DNA of 64,000 nt from Streptomyces syringium (GCF_017876625.1 NZ_JAGIOH010000001.1:1860001-1924000); one strand, 5' to 3'; positions 8,360-17,410 are shown, counted from the stretch's first letter. Notes: generated by a model from the letters alone, not told the origin. Numbers and translations: made by a program.

Positions 8360-8389
8360 TTGCCGGGGGCCGGAGATCGGCGCTAGCTT
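8360..8389 (+). promoter_or_regulatory. Promoter of the subtilase gene
   Basis: TTGCCG (8360-8365) and TAGCTT (8384-8389) are separated by 18 bp, a good housekeeping-sigma arrangement. It gives a leader of about 60 nt. Confidence 0.55.
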
Positions 8390-8456
8390 CACTCGTCATG
8401 TACCCGTCCGCGTGCGGCCTGCACCCGGGTGGTTTTACGGATGATGTGGAGAACCC

Positions 8457-10001
8457 ATGGCTCATCTGCGCTCCAGACGGCGTCACGCCCTGCTGGCCGT
8501 CCCCGTCGGACTGGCGCTCACCGCGTCGCTCGGTTTTCTGCCCGGCGCGGCCACCGCGGCCCCTCAGGGCACGTTCGCGGTACAGGCCCCCGTCACCACG
8601 GACGGCCCGCAGTTGTCGTACGTGGTCAACACGGACACCGCCCGCGGCACCGTCGCGAAGGTGAAGAAGGCCGTCACCCAGGCGGGTGGCACCATCGTGG
8701 CGGCCTACGACCGCATCGGCGTCATCGTCGCCCACTCCAAGAACCCCGAGTTCGGCGCGACCCTGCGCGCGGTGCCGGGCGTGACCTCCGCGGGCGCCAC
8801 CCGCACGGCGCCGCTCGCCCCCGCCACCACCACCGATGTCGGCAAGCCCGAGAAGGTGAAGCTGCCGAAGGCCGTCGCCCAGAGCGCGGCCCGCTCGGCC
8901 ACCGCCGGCGCGGAGCCGCTGGAGGGCCTCCAGTGGGACCTCGCCGCCATCAAGGCCGACAAGGCCGCGAAGGTCAACCCGGGCAGCAGGAACGTCACGG
9001 TCGGCGTCATCGACACCGGCGTGGACGACACCCACCCGGACCTGAAGCCGAACTTCTCCCGGAGCCAGTCGGCCAGCTGCGTCACCGGCAAGGCGGACAC
9101 CCGTCCCGGTGCCTGGCGCCCGTTCGACCCGGCGGAGGACTACCACGGCACGCACGTGGCCGGTTCGATCGCCGCCGCCCGCAACGGCGTCGGCGTGGCC
9201 GGCGTCGCGCCCGGCGTGAAGGTCTCCGGCATCAAGGTCAGCCAGGACAAGACCTCGCTGTTCTACGCGGAGAGCGTGGTCTGCGCGTTCGTCTTCGCCG
9301 CCGACCACGGCATAGCCGTGACGAACAACAGCTACTACGTCGACCCGTGGCTCTACAACTGCGACGACGACCCGGACCAGAAGGCGATCCGCGAATCGGT
9401 CGGCCGGGCCGCGCGGTACGCCCAGGACAAGGGCACGATCAACATCGCCTCGGCGGGCAACTCCGCGCACGACCTGGCGGCCAAGGAGATCACCGACACC
9501 ACCAGCCCCAATGACACCAAGCCGCTGCCGCGGAAGATAGACCCCTCCAAGTGCCTCGACGTGCCGGCCCAGCTCCCGGGCGTCGTCACCGTCGCGGCCA
9601 CCGGCGTCAAGTCGCTGAAGTCGTACTACTCCAACTACGGCCAGGGCCAGATCGACGTGGCGGCCCCCGGCGGCGACCGCTACCAGGTGCCCGGACTGCC
9701 CGCGAAGGACGGTCGCATCCTCTCCACGATGCCCGGCGGTGACTGGGCCTACCTCCAGGGCACCTCGATGGCCGCCCCGCACGTGGCCGGTGTCGCGGCG
9801 CTGCTGAAGAGCACGCACCCCAAGTCGAGCCCGCAGGAGCTCCAGTGGCTCCTGAAGGCCCAGGCCGACAACCCGGGTTGCCCCACCGCGTACGACCCCG
9901 ACGGTGACGGCAAGATCGACGCCACTTGCGTCGGCACCCAGCACGTCAACAGCTTCTACGGCTACGGCATCGTCGACGCCCTGGACGCGGTCCAGGACTG
10001 A
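8457..10001 (+). CDS. Secreted S8 family (subtilisin-like) serine protease
   Basis: 514 residues. A Sec signal peptide (basic start, hydrophobic LLAVPVGLALTASLGFL, Ala-rich cleavage near residue 35) is followed by an inhibitor-like propeptide to about residue 150, then the subtilase domain. The catalytic triad is Asp186 (VIDTGVD), His230 (HGTHVAG) and Ser437 (GTSMAAPHVAG). A DPDGDGKID motif near the C-terminus resembles a calcium-binding loop. Predicted extracellular endopeptidase. ATG at 8457 follows GGAG at about 8448. A strong hairpin terminator begins 20 bp after the stop codon. Confidence 0.95.
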   Translation: MAHLRSRRRHALLAVPVGLALTASLGFLPGAATAAPQGTFAVQAPVTTDGPQLSYVVNTDTARGTVAKVKKAVTQAGGTIVAAYDRIGVIVAHSKNPEFGATLRAVPGVTSAGATRTAPLAPATTTDVGKPEKVKLPKAVAQSAARSATAGAEPLEGLQWDLAAIKADKAAKVNPGSRNVTVGVIDTGVDDTHPDLKPNFSRSQSASCVTGKADTRPGAWRPFDPAEDYHGTHVAGSIAAARNGVGVAGVAPGVKVSGIKVSQDKTSLFYAESVVCAFVFAADHGIAVTNNSYYVDPWLYNCDDDPDQKAIRESVGRAARYAQDKGTINIASAGNSAHDLAAKEITDTTSPNDTKPLPRKIDPSKCLDVPAQLPGVVTVAATGVKSLKSYYSNYGQGQIDVAAPGGDRYQVPGLPAKDGRILSTMPGGDWAYLQGTSMAAPHVAGVAALLKSTHPKSSPQELQWLLKAQADNPGCPTAYDPDGDGKIDATCVGTQHVNSFYGYGIVDALDAVQD

Positions 10002-10732
10002 TCCGGACGGTGAGCGACAGGGGCCGGGCCGCGCCACGCGGCCCGGCCCTTTCCGTCTCCCCGGCTTCCGTCCCCCGGGCTCTGCCCCCGACCGGGCCGG
10101 GGGGATTTGGGCCGCGACAGCCCTTCCGTCAGCAGGTACTGGGCGGCGAGATAGGTGAGCATGATCCAGAACTGGGGGGCGGGTGCCTGCGGCCACTCGG
10201 CGATGCCGCCGGCGATGAGCGTGTCCGACAGCAGGAACAGCGCACCGCCCGCACCCGTCCGCACCCCCGCGCGGGTCGCGCCGCACGCCATCGCGGTCAA
10301 CAGCAGGCTGTAACAGGCGACGGGCAGCCGCAGCCCCGCCTCCAGGTCCGGCCACAGCACCAGCACGACACCGAGCCAGGCGACCCCGTACGCACCCGCC
10401 AGAGCGTACGCACGCACCCCGCCCGCCGCCCCGTGCCGGGCGAACAGCGCCAGGTAGCAGACGTGCCCGGCCGCGAAGGAGCCCATGCCCAGCAGGAAGA
10501 CGGTGTCGCCGCCGACTTGCAGCAGCGTGTCGCCGCCGCACCCGAACAGCAGCGCGGCGACGAGCAGCCGGGGTCCGCCGAGGGCGACGACACGGGCGGC
10601 GAGCAGCGGCATCAGCACGGGCTTGGTGACCTGCGCGACGGCAGGGACGCCGGCCGCGAGCGCGCACAGGTGGACGACGGCGACGGCGGCGAAGGCGATC
10701 AGCAGTGCGCGGGGCGTGCGGAGCCGTCTCAC
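9962..10732 (-). CDS. YhhN family (lysoplasmalogenase-like) membrane protein
   Basis: 256 residues with about eight hydrophobic helices. The LLFGCGGDTLLQ motif and the final YLAAQYLLTEGL are typical of the YhhN/TMEM86 family, whose animal member hydrolyses lysoplasmalogens; the bacterial function is uncertain. GTG at 10732 overlaps the TGA of the upstream hydroxylase gene (GTGA), so the two form an operon. The membrane domain ends near 10110. The remaining reading frame of about 50 residues is hydrophilic, runs through the terminator at 10021-10049, and overlaps the last 40 bp of the convergent subtilase gene. That tail is suspicious and may reflect sequence drift or an error. Confidence 0.75.
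   Translation of the reverse strand: MRRLRTPRALLIAFAAVAVVHLCALAAGVPAVAQVTKPVLMPLLAARVVALGGPRLLVAALLFGCGGDTLLQVGGDTVFLLGMGSFAAGHVCYLALFARHGAAGGVRAYALAGAYGVAWLGVVLVLWPDLEAGLRLPVACYSLLLTAMACGATRAGVRTGAGGALFLLSDTLIAGGIAEWPQAPAPQFWIMLTYLAAQYLLTEGLSRPKSPRPGRGQSPGDGSRGDGKGRAAWRGPAPVAHRPDQSWTASRASTMP
10021..10049. terminator. Terminator after the subtilase gene
   Basis: Perfect 13-bp arms GGGCCGGGCCGCG (10021-10033) and CGCGGCCCGGCCC (10037-10049) around CCA, followed by TTT. It serves the plus strand, but lies inside the YhhN reading frame on the minus strand. Confidence 0.85.
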
Positions 10733-11682
10733 GCGACGCGCTCGGGGGCGGCGGCCCGGGACCCGGGCGCCTGGGCGCCGCCGGGCGGCACGTCCCCGGT
10801 GGGCGGCACATCCCCGGTGGGGGCCTCGTCCTTGGTGGGCGACAGCCGGGCCGGCTGCCATCCCGGCCCCCGGAACACCCGCCCGGCCCGCTCACGCCAG
10901 CCCTGTGCCGCCCGCAGATCGCGGGCGATGGCGGCGTACTCGTGCGTGGCGACGCGCAAGGGGTTGTAGGTGTCGATGTTCTTTGTCAGGCCATAGACCG
11001 GACGTTCCCCTTCCGGCACGAAGGAGCCGAAGAGGCGGTCCCAGACGATCAGGATGCCGCCGAAGTTGCGGTCCAGATAGCCGCCCTGGGAGGCGTGGTG
11101 CACCCGGTGGTGGGACGGCGTGTTCAGGACGTACTCGAAGGGCCGGGGCAGTCTGCCCACCCGCTCGGTGTGCACCCAGAACTGATAGACGAGGTTCGCC
11201 GACGAGCAGAACGCCACCGCCGCCGGGTGCACGCCGAGCGCGATCATCGGCACGTAGAACGGCCACACGGTCAGCGACGTCCACGGCTGGCGCAGCGCGG
11301 TGGTGAAGTTGAACTTCCGGCTGGAGTGGTGCACCACGTGGCAGGCCCACAGGATCCGCACGACGTGATGCCCGCGGTGCGACCAGTAGTAGAAGAAGTC
11401 CTGGGCCAGCAGCATCAGCGGCAGCGTCCACCACAGCACGGGTACGCGCAGCGGCGTGAGTTCATAGATCCCCGCGTAGACGGCGACGATCGGGATCTTC
11501 CACAGCGCGTCGAAGGCCAGGCTGCCGAGCCCCATGCCGATGCTGGTCGCCGCGTCCTTCGCGGCGTACCCCGCGGCGCCGCTCTCCTCGGCGGGGTGCA
11601 GCCGATAGCTCACCAACTCCAGCGCGGTGAGCAGGACGAAGGCCGGTATGGACCACAACACGACATCGGGAAGGTGCGGCAT
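10729..11682 (-). CDS. Sterol desaturase / fatty acid hydroxylase family protein
   Basis: 317-residue membrane di-iron protein. Transmembrane helices alternate with the histidine boxes HRGHH, HVVHHS and HRVHH (the last in HHRVHHASQGGYLDRNFGG). These ligate the catalytic iron pair in fatty acid hydroxylases and sterol desaturases. The substrate is unknown, probably a lipid. The C-terminal 70 residues are Pro/Gly-rich with repeated GDVPPTGDVPP wording and look disordered. ATG at 11682. It is the first gene of a two-gene unit with the YhhN gene, which it overlaps by 4 nt, so a lipid-related role for both is plausible. Confidence 0.85.
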   Translation of the reverse strand: MPHLPDVVLWSIPAFVLLTALELVSYRLHPAEESGAAGYAAKDAATSIGMGLGSLAFDALWKIPIVAVYAGIYELTPLRVPVLWWTLPLMLLAQDFFYYWSHRGHHVVRILWACHVVHHSSRKFNFTTALRQPWTSLTVWPFYVPMIALGVHPAAVAFCSSANLVYQFWVHTERVGRLPRPFEYVLNTPSHHRVHHASQGGYLDRNFGGILIVWDRLFGSFVPEGERPVYGLTKNIDTYNPLRVATHEYAAIARDLRAAQGWRERAGRVFRGPGWQPARLSPTKDEAPTGDVPPTGDVPPGGAQAPGSRAAAPERVA

Positions 11683-11987
11683 GGCCGCACCATAAACGCG
11701 CCACGGGCCGTGCCGCTAGGGGTTGTTACCGTTGGGTACCGGTCAGTGTTACCCGAGGATCCCGTGGCGTGGCACCGGTGGGAGCGGAGCGGCGGGGGCC
11801 GGCGTCGGCGGGCCGTCGGCCGCGGCCGGCAGTCCACCGTCCGGGTGACGGAGGCGCAGGGGACGGGCCCCGGCCGGCCCCGGCCCGGCTCCGACCCGAC
11901 CTCGAACGGAGTGGAACACGTCACATCGGCGGGGACTTTACGGGTCCGGGGCCGGGCCCGCGCTGTCAGTGCGGGCCCGTATTCTCT
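11683..11987. promoter_or_regulatory. Divergent intergenic region with a GGGTA...TACCC dyad
   Basis: 305 bp between the hydroxylase and exonuclease genes. GGGTA (11734-11738) and TACCC (11750-11754) form an inverted pair with GTTACC repeats nearby (TTGTTACCGTTGGGTACC). This could be an operator for the hydroxylase gene. The rest is GC-rich with no gene seen; a TATTCT -10 box for the exonuclease lies at 11980-11985. Confidence 0.4.
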
Positions 11988-12989
11988 GTGACCATGCTCG
12001 AAGACCGCGCCGCCGCCGAATCGCCGACCCCGTGGCCGACCGCGTATCCCGACGGATACGCGGTCGTCGACGTGGAGACCACCGGGCTCGCCCGGGACGA
12101 CCGGATAGTGTCGGCCGCCGTCTATCAGCTGGACGCCAGAGGCCAGGTCGAGGACCAGTGGTACACGCTGGTCAATCCCGAGCGCGATCCCGGGCCGGTG
12201 TGGATCCACGGCCTCACCACCGAAGTCCTCTCCGGTGCGCCACTCTTCCCGGAGATCGCCGGCGAGCTGGCCGCGCGGCTCGACGGCCGGGTCCTCGTCG
12301 CGCACAACGCGGCCTTCGACTGGTCGATGCTCGCCCGTGAGTTCGCCCGCGCGCGGGCGACCGCGCCCGTGCGTCAACGGCTGTGCACCATCGCGCTCTC
12401 CAAGGAGCTGCGGCTGCCGCTGCCCAACCACAAGCTGGAGTCGCTCGCCGCGCACTACGGCGTCGTGCAGCAGCGCGCGCACCACGCGCTGGACGACGCG
12501 CGGGTGCTCGCGGAGGCGTTCCGGCCCAGCCTGCGGCTGGCGGCACAGGCCGGGCTGCGGCTGCCGCTGCTGGCCTGCCAGCCGCTGACCGAGTGGTCCG
12601 ACGGGCCCGCGCGCCCGGCCACCGTCGGCTATCAGCCGTCCTACCGGCAGTCGACCTGGCGGGCGAGCCGTAAGCGGCCCGCGTGCCCGTACCCCAACCC
12701 AGGACGTTACGAACCGGGCGAACAGCTCATTCAGGGCATGCGGGTGGCGTTCTCCGGTGACACCTCGATCGACCGCGAGCTGCTGGAGGACCGTGCCATC
12801 GACGCCGGGCTGCACATCGCCACGAGCGTCTCCCGCCTCACCAGCCTGCTGGTCACCAACGACCCCGACTCCCCCACGTCGAAGACCACCAAGGCCCGTT
12901 CGTTCGGCACCCCGGTGATCGACGAGGCGGCGTTCATGCAGCTGCTGTTGCACGTCACCCCGGCCCCCGGTACGTCCGGCGGCTCCTAG
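11988..12989 (+). CDS. DEDDh exonuclease with C-terminal BRCT-like domain
   Basis: 333 residues. An N-terminal DnaQ/RNase T-type 3'-5' exonuclease domain carries the first acidic motif VVDVETTGL, the middle VLVAHNAAFDWSML and the last HHALDDA (the h-D pair). The C-terminal part, FSGDTSIDRELLEDRA onward to the end, looks like a BRCT fold, as in actinobacterial DEDD exonucleases. Probably acts in DNA repair or processing. GTG at 11988 and ATG at 11994 are both in frame. TATTCT at 11980-11985 would place the transcript start at the start codon, suggesting leaderless translation, most naturally from the ATG. Confidence 0.9.
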   Translation: MTMLEDRAAAESPTPWPTAYPDGYAVVDVETTGLARDDRIVSAAVYQLDARGQVEDQWYTLVNPERDPGPVWIHGLTTEVLSGAPLFPEIAGELAARLDGRVLVAHNAAFDWSMLAREFARARATAPVRQRLCTIALSKELRLPLPNHKLESLAAHYGVVQQRAHHALDDARVLAEAFRPSLRLAAQAGLRLPLLACQPLTEWSDGPARPATVGYQPSYRQSTWRASRKRPACPYPNPGRYEPGEQLIQGMRVAFSGDTSIDRELLEDRAIDAGLHIATSVSRLTSLLVTNDPDSPTSKTTKARSFGTPVIDEAAFMQLLLHVTPAPGTSGGS

Positions 12990-13095
12990 CACCTGTCGGG
13001 CGACGGCGGACCCCGGTCACGGCGCGCGAGGCCGGACGGCACGGCGGCGGCACCCGATGACCGGGGGGCGAACCACGCCAGGTACCGTCAAATGT

Positions 13096-13887
13096 GTGTA
13101 TCGCTTCCTGTTGTCCCGGCAATGGGTGATCCTCACGCTCGTGGGGCTCGCCCTGATCCCGGTGATGATCAAGCTGGGCTTCTGGCAGTACCACCGCCAT
13201 GAGCACCGGGTCGCCCGGAACGACCAGGTCGCCCAGAGCCTCGCCGCCGACCCCGTCCCCGTCACCCGGCTCGCTGCACCCGGCCGCCCCGTGCCGCACG
13301 ACGACGTCTGGCGTCGGATCACCGCGAGCGGTACGTACGACACCAAGGGCGAGGTCGTCGTCCGGCTGCGTACCGACTCCGACGGCAACCAGGGCTATTT
13401 CGTCCTCACCCCGCTGGTGCCGGACAGCGGTCCGGCCCTCCTCGTCAACCGCGGCTGGATCCCCGCCAACGGCGATCTGACGAAGCTCCCGCACATCCCC
13501 CCGGCGCCGAAGGGCAAGGTCTCGGTCGTCGGCCGGCTGCGCGCCGACGAGAACACCGGCAGCGGCATCAAGGACACCGAGGGCCTGCCGGACCGCCAGG
13601 TCATGCTGATCAGCAGCGAGCAGCGGGCCAAGGCGCAGCACCGGCCGTTCCTCGGCGGCTACGTAGAACTCGTGGGGCCCGTCGCCAAGGGGCAGCCGAA
13701 GCCCGTCCCGGCCCCGGACCACAGCGAGATCGGCCCGCACATGGCCTACGCCGTCCAGTGGTGGCTGTTCTCCGGCTTCGTGCCCGTCGGCTGGTTCATC
13801 CTCGTCCGCCGCGAGCGACGCGACCGCGCCGCCGAGGCCGCCAAGGCGGCCGACGGGCCCAGCGCCGAGGCCGCCGCCGTCGCCTAG
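13096..13887 (+). CDS. SURF1 family cytochrome oxidase assembly protein
   Basis: 263 residues with an N-terminal helix (WVILTLVGLALIPVMIKLGFWQ), a large extracytoplasmic domain and a C-terminal helix (WWLFSGFVPVGWFILVRR), the layout of SURF1. It is expected to help insert haem or otherwise assemble the aa3-type cytochrome c oxidase. Family motifs visible are the early GFWQ, the central LVNRGWIPA and the late HMAYAVQWW. GTG at 13096 is preceded at seven bases by TACCGT (13083-13088), a leaderless-type promoter. It ends with TAG fused to a degenerate form of the repeat module seen after tyrS. Confidence 0.9.
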   Translation: MYRFLLSRQWVILTLVGLALIPVMIKLGFWQYHRHEHRVARNDQVAQSLAADPVPVTRLAAPGRPVPHDDVWRRITASGTYDTKGEVVVRLRTDSDGNQGYFVLTPLVPDSGPALLVNRGWIPANGDLTKLPHIPPAPKGKVSVVGRLRADENTGSGIKDTEGLPDRQVMLISSEQRAKAQHRPFLGGYVELVGPVAKGQPKPVPAPDHSEIGPHMAYAVQWWLFSGFVPVGWFILVRRERRDRAAEAAKAADGPSAEAAAVA

Positions 13888-13964
13888 GGCCTGTCTCTCG
13901 GATCCCGCCTCCCTCGCGGAGTAGCCCCGGAGTAGGTCCCCCGTGATCAGGGAAGACGCTTCGC

Positions 13965-15767
13965 GTGGCACCACTCATCGAGGACTACGCGCTCATCGGC
14001 GATCTCCAGACCGCCGCCCTGGTCGGTCGCGACGGATCCATCGACTGGCTCTGCCTGCCCCGCTTCGACTCGCCCGCCTGCTTCGCCGCGCTCCTGGGCG
14101 ACGAGGAGAACGGCCACTGGCGGCTGGCCCCCCGGGGCGCCGGGCCGTGCACCCGGCGTGCCTATCTCGAGGACTCCCTGATCCTGGAGACCGTCTGGGA
14201 GACGGAGACCGGCACCGTCAAGGTCACCGACTTCATGCCCCAGCGCCACCGCGCCCCCGACATCGTCCGCATCGTCGAGGGCGTCAGCGGTTCCGTCGAC
14301 ATGCTGGGCGTGCTGCGGCTGCGCTTCGACTACGGCAATGTCGTCCCCTGGGTCCGCCGGGCCGACGGTCACCGGGTCGCCGTCGCCGGGCCCGACTCGG
14401 CGTGGCTGCGCAGCGAACCGCCCGTGCGGACCTTCGGCAAGGGCTTCAGCACCCGTTCCGAGTTCACCGTCGACGCCGGGGACACGGTCGCCTTCGTGCT
14501 GACCTGGCACCCCTCGCACGAGGCCCGCCCCGATCTCATCGACCCGCACGAGTCCCTGCGGCACAGCCTGGAGGACTGGCGCGAGTGGGCCTGCCGGTGC
14601 CGCTACCAGGGCCCGTACCAGGACGCGGTGATGCGTTCGCTGATCACTCTCAAGGCCCTCACCTACGGGCCCACCGGCGGCATCGTCGCGGCCCCCACCA
14701 CTTCCCTGCCCGAGGACATCGGCGGCGTCCGCAACTGGGACTACCGCTACTGCTGGCTGCGCGACTCCACCCTCACCCTCGGCGCGCTGCTCTCGGTCGG
14801 CTATCTCGAGGAGGCCGCCGCGTGGCGCGACTGGCTGCTGCGCACGGTCGCCGGGGACCCCGCCGACCTCCAGATCATGTACGGCGTCGCGGGCGAGCGC
14901 CGGCTGCCCGAGACGGAGCTGCCGTGGCTGTCGGGCTACGAGCGGTCCGCCCCGGTACGGGTCGGCAACAGCGCCGTCAACCAGCTCCAGCTCGACGTCT
15001 ACGGCGAGGTCATCGACTCCCTCTACGTCGCCCGCCGGGGCGGGCTCAACGCCAAGCCGCACGCGTGGAGCGTCCTGCGGGTGTTCATGGAGTTCCTCAT
15101 GAAGCACTGGCGCGAGCCCGACGAAGGGATCTGGGAGGTGCGCGGCCCGCGCCGGCACTTCGTCCACTCCAAAGTGATGGCCTGGGTCGCCGCCGACCGG
15201 GCCGTGCGCATCCTGGAGCACGACCCGAAGCTCAAGGGCGACCTCACCCGGATGCGGCAGATGCGGGACGAGGTCCACCGCGAGGTCTGCGAGAAAGGCT
15301 ACGACCCCGAGCGCGGCACCTTCACCCAGTCCTACGGATCCTCCGAGCTCGACGCGGCCACCCTCCTCATCCCCCGCGTCGGCTTCCTGCCGCCCGACGA
15401 TCCCCGCGTCGTCGGCACGGTCGACGCGATCCGCCGGGACCTGACCCACGAAGGGCTCGTCCGGCGCTACACCATCGACGGCAAGCCCGTCGACGGGTTG
15501 CCGGGCAATGAGGGGACCTTCCTCGTCTGTTCCTTCTGGCTGGTCGACGCCCTGTATCTGACCGGCCGGCGGAAGGAGGCCCGGCGCCTGTTCGAACGGC
15601 TGCTGAGCCTGCGCAGCGATCTCGGTCTGCTCTCCGAGGAGTACGACCCCGTGGCCCGGCGGCAGCTCGGCAACTACCCGCAGGCGTTCAGTCACATCGG
15701 TCTGGTGACGAGCGCGCTGCTCCTCGGCGCGGAGGGGTGCGAGCGGCCCGACATCCGTAACGACTGA
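13965..15767 (+). CDS. Glycoside hydrolase family 15 protein (trehalase/glucoamylase-like)
   Basis: 600 residues. An N-terminal beta-sandwich region (IEDYALIGDLQTAALVGRDG, SIDWLCLPRFDSPA) precedes the (alpha/alpha)6 catalytic barrel, with RNWDYRYCWLRDST, the general-acid region EGIWEVRG and LDAATLLIPRVGFLP. This is the actinobacterial GH15 type; members include trehalases and glucoamylase-like enzymes. There is no signal peptide, so it is probably intracellular and acts on trehalose or another storage alpha-glucan. GTG at 13965 is supported by the conserved N-terminus; the ribosome site is weak (GGGAAGA about eight bases upstream). It converges with the amaP operon, with only 33 bp between. 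Confidence 0.9.
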   Translation: MAPLIEDYALIGDLQTAALVGRDGSIDWLCLPRFDSPACFAALLGDEENGHWRLAPRGAGPCTRRAYLEDSLILETVWETETGTVKVTDFMPQRHRAPDIVRIVEGVSGSVDMLGVLRLRFDYGNVVPWVRRADGHRVAVAGPDSAWLRSEPPVRTFGKGFSTRSEFTVDAGDTVAFVLTWHPSHEARPDLIDPHESLRHSLEDWREWACRCRYQGPYQDAVMRSLITLKALTYGPTGGIVAAPTTSLPEDIGGVRNWDYRYCWLRDSTLTLGALLSVGYLEEAAAWRDWLLRTVAGDPADLQIMYGVAGERRLPETELPWLSGYERSAPVRVGNSAVNQLQLDVYGEVIDSLYVARRGGLNAKPHAWSVLRVFMEFLMKHWREPDEGIWEVRGPRRHFVHSKVMAWVAADRAVRILEHDPKLKGDLTRMRQMRDEVHREVCEKGYDPERGTFTQSYGSSELDAATLLIPRVGFLPPDDPRVVGTVDAIRRDLTHEGLVRRYTIDGKPVDGLPGNEGTFLVCSFWLVDALYLTGRRKEARRLFERLLSLRSDLGLLSEEYDPVARRQLGNYPQAFSHIGLVTSALLLGAEGCERPDIRND

Positions 15768-15800
15768 GCCGGGGCTCGGGCGGTGGAGGTCCCCTTCGCC

Positions 15801-16391
15801 TCAGCCGACCCGCTCCGCGCGGTGCCGGACCGCCCGGAGCCGGACCTCCGCCGGAAGCCGGACCAGGCCCGCGGAGACCCGGGCGTGGGTCAGGGCCTCG
15901 GTGTACAGCCGGTGCAGGGCGGAGGCGGGGGCGGCGTGCGGTGCCAGGGTCAGACCCACGCGGGCCTCGGGTGCCGTACGGCTCCCGCTCAAGGTGACGT
16001 GCGCCCGGTCGACCCCGTCCAGCGACTGCGCCTCGGCGGCCAGCACGCTCTCCAGGGCGTGGCCGCGGACGAGCGCGCCCTCTCCGTCACCGCTGTCGAC
16101 GAGCACCTCCCGCAGCCGGCGCCGCCGCGGCTGTGCGAGCAGCCACCACAGGGCGAGCAGCACGGCGAGGGCGAGGGCGGCGATGACCACCGGCCACCAC
16201 CAGCCCTCCGACCGCCACTTTCGGCGGTCGGCACGGGCGAGCAGCACATCGCGCGGCCCGTCGAAGGGCCATGCGGACGGCAGGGTGACGTGCCGTTGCA
16301 GGTCCAGGGCGCCGATCAGCACGGCGGCGCCGAGCCCCAGCAGCACCACGCCCGCCAGTCCCACGAGCACCCGGTTGACGGTCCTCAGCAT
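15801..16391 (-). CDS. amaP: AmaP-like alkaline shock membrane anchor
   Basis: 196 residues: two transmembrane helices (VNRVLVGLAGVVLLGLGAAV and WWWPVVIAALALAVLLALWW) separated by an outside loop, then a cytoplasmic alpha/beta domain resembling Asp23. This matches AmaP, which in Firmicutes tethers Asp23 to the membrane. It is the last gene of a five-gene minus-strand operon containing two Asp23 proteins. Function here is inferred from family and context: envelope-stress scaffold at the membrane. ATG at 16391; it follows the DUF6286-type gene after 7 bp. Confidence 0.85.
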   Translation of the reverse strand: MLRTVNRVLVGLAGVVLLGLGAAVLIGALDLQRHVTLPSAWPFDGPRDVLLARADRRKWRSEGWWWPVVIAALALAVLLALWWLLAQPRRRRLREVLVDSGDGEGALVRGHALESVLAAEAQSLDGVDRAHVTLSGSRTAPEARVGLTLAPHAAPASALHRLYTEALTHARVSAGLVRLPAEVRLRAVRHRAERVG

Positions 16392-16398
16392 CGCGCGC

Positions 16399-17037
16399 TC
16401 ATTTCTTCACCGGGCGGCTCACCCGGACCGACAGCCGCGGGTGCCGGGCGAGCCCCAACTCCCGTACCCCGTCGGCCAGTACCGTGTCCACGTCCGCCCG
16501 CACCTCCTCCAGGTCCCTGAAGTGGGACAGCGCCCGGGTCCTGATCCGGTGCCGGCCGACGTCGACCCGTACGGACTGTACGCCGGAGACCTCCATGACC
16601 CGGTCGCGGAGCACCAGCGCGGCCGCCCGCCGGTCGATGCCGGCCCGTACGTCGGGGGTGTCGCGCCGCATCGGCAGCACCCCGCGCAGGCCCGGTGTCA
16701 CGGCGAGGACGAGCAGCCACAGACCGAGCAGCACGGCGGCGGCCGCGAGCCAGATCACCCGGGGGTCGTCGAGGGGGCGGGTGGCCAGCTCGCGCGCGAG
16801 GCGCCGGCGCCAGCCCATGGCGGGGCGGCCCGTCCGGACCGCCGCCACGTCGTAGAGGAGCACCCCGGCGCCGCCCACCACGACGAGCGCGACGAGGGCG
16901 GCGGGCAGTCTGCGCGCCGACCAGAAGCGCCCGGCGCGGCCACCGTCGTCGGGGGCCTGCGCGGCGGCCGCCCCGTCGCCCTCGGCGGCGCTCTTCTCCA
17001 GCGTCGGGGGGCCGCCACCCGGCTCCGGGCCGCTCAT
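16399..17037 (-). CDS. DUF6286-type membrane protein of the Asp23 operon
   Basis: 212 residues. A disordered Gly/Ala/Pro N-terminus is followed by a hydrophobic helix (ALVALVVVGGAGVLLYDVAAV), a second helix (VIWLAAAAVLLGLWLLVLAV) and a C-terminal alpha/beta domain. The two-helix plus Asp23-like layout parallels AmaP next door, so the two may be distant paralogues (inference). Known in actinobacteria as DUF6286. ATG at 17037 overlaps the TGA of the upstream Asp23 gene (ATGA), implying translational coupling. Probably a partner in the same membrane-associated stress complex. Confidence 0.8.
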   Translation of the reverse strand: MSGPEPGGGPPTLEKSAAEGDGAAAAQAPDDGGRAGRFWSARRLPAALVALVVVGGAGVLLYDVAAVRTGRPAMGWRRRLARELATRPLDDPRVIWLAAAAVLLGLWLLVLAVTPGLRGVLPMRRDTPDVRAGIDRRAAALVLRDRVMEVSGVQSVRVDVGRHRIRTRALSHFRDLEEVRADVDTVLADGVRELGLARHPRLSVRVSRPVKK

Positions 17038-17372
17038 CGGACCCGCTCCGCGCCCGCGCCCAGCGTCTGCGGCGAGTGCAGCCGCTCCACCGTGACCGCC
17101 ACCTCCGGGACCTCCATGCCCACCAGCCCCCGCACCCGCTCGACGACCCGGCGGCGTACCGCGCCGCACTGGGCGCCGATGTCGGAGGGGTAGCCCAGCT
17201 CCACGAAGACCCGCACGCGGGCGGAGTCGTCGCGGACGACCACCGACGCGTGCGGGGGCGCGTGGGCGTCCGCCGCCTCGGCGCTCAGCGCCTCCCGTGC
17301 GGCCTGGGAGGCGATCTTCGCGACCACCCGGTCGGCGATGTGGGTCGCACCGCGCTCAGCCGGTTCCACCAC
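17034..17372 (-). CDS. Asp23/Gls24 family envelope stress protein (short form)
   Basis: 112 residues with the compact Asp23 fold: an N-terminal helix beginning THIADRVVAKIASQAAREA, a beta segment HASVVVRDDSARVRVFVELG, then RVRGLVGMEVPEVAVTVERL. It is cytosolic and membrane-associated in characterised Firmicutes. GTG at 17372 with GAGG five to six bases upstream; a second GTG at 17369 is possible. Third in the operon and the second Asp23 copy. The gene lies between a small membrane protein and the DUF6286-type gene. Confidence 0.85.
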   Translation of the reverse strand: MVEPAERGATHIADRVVAKIASQAAREALSAEAADAHAPPHASVVVRDDSARVRVFVELGYPSDIGAQCGAVRRRVVERVRGLVGMEVPEVAVTVERLHSPQTLGAGAERVR

Positions 17373-17410
17373 GCGTCCTCACCGCACCCCTCGCCGCGCC
17401 GAACGCTCCA

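Noticed and set aside
8398..8664. ORF starting just after the TAGCTT box before the subtilase
   Set aside because: It overlaps the subtilase gene in another frame. The promoter serves the subtilase, whose start has a ribosome site.
8343..10895. Long minus-strand frame opposite the subtilase gene
   Set aside because: The plus strand encodes the catalytic triad of a subtilase. The antisense frame has no recognisable domain.
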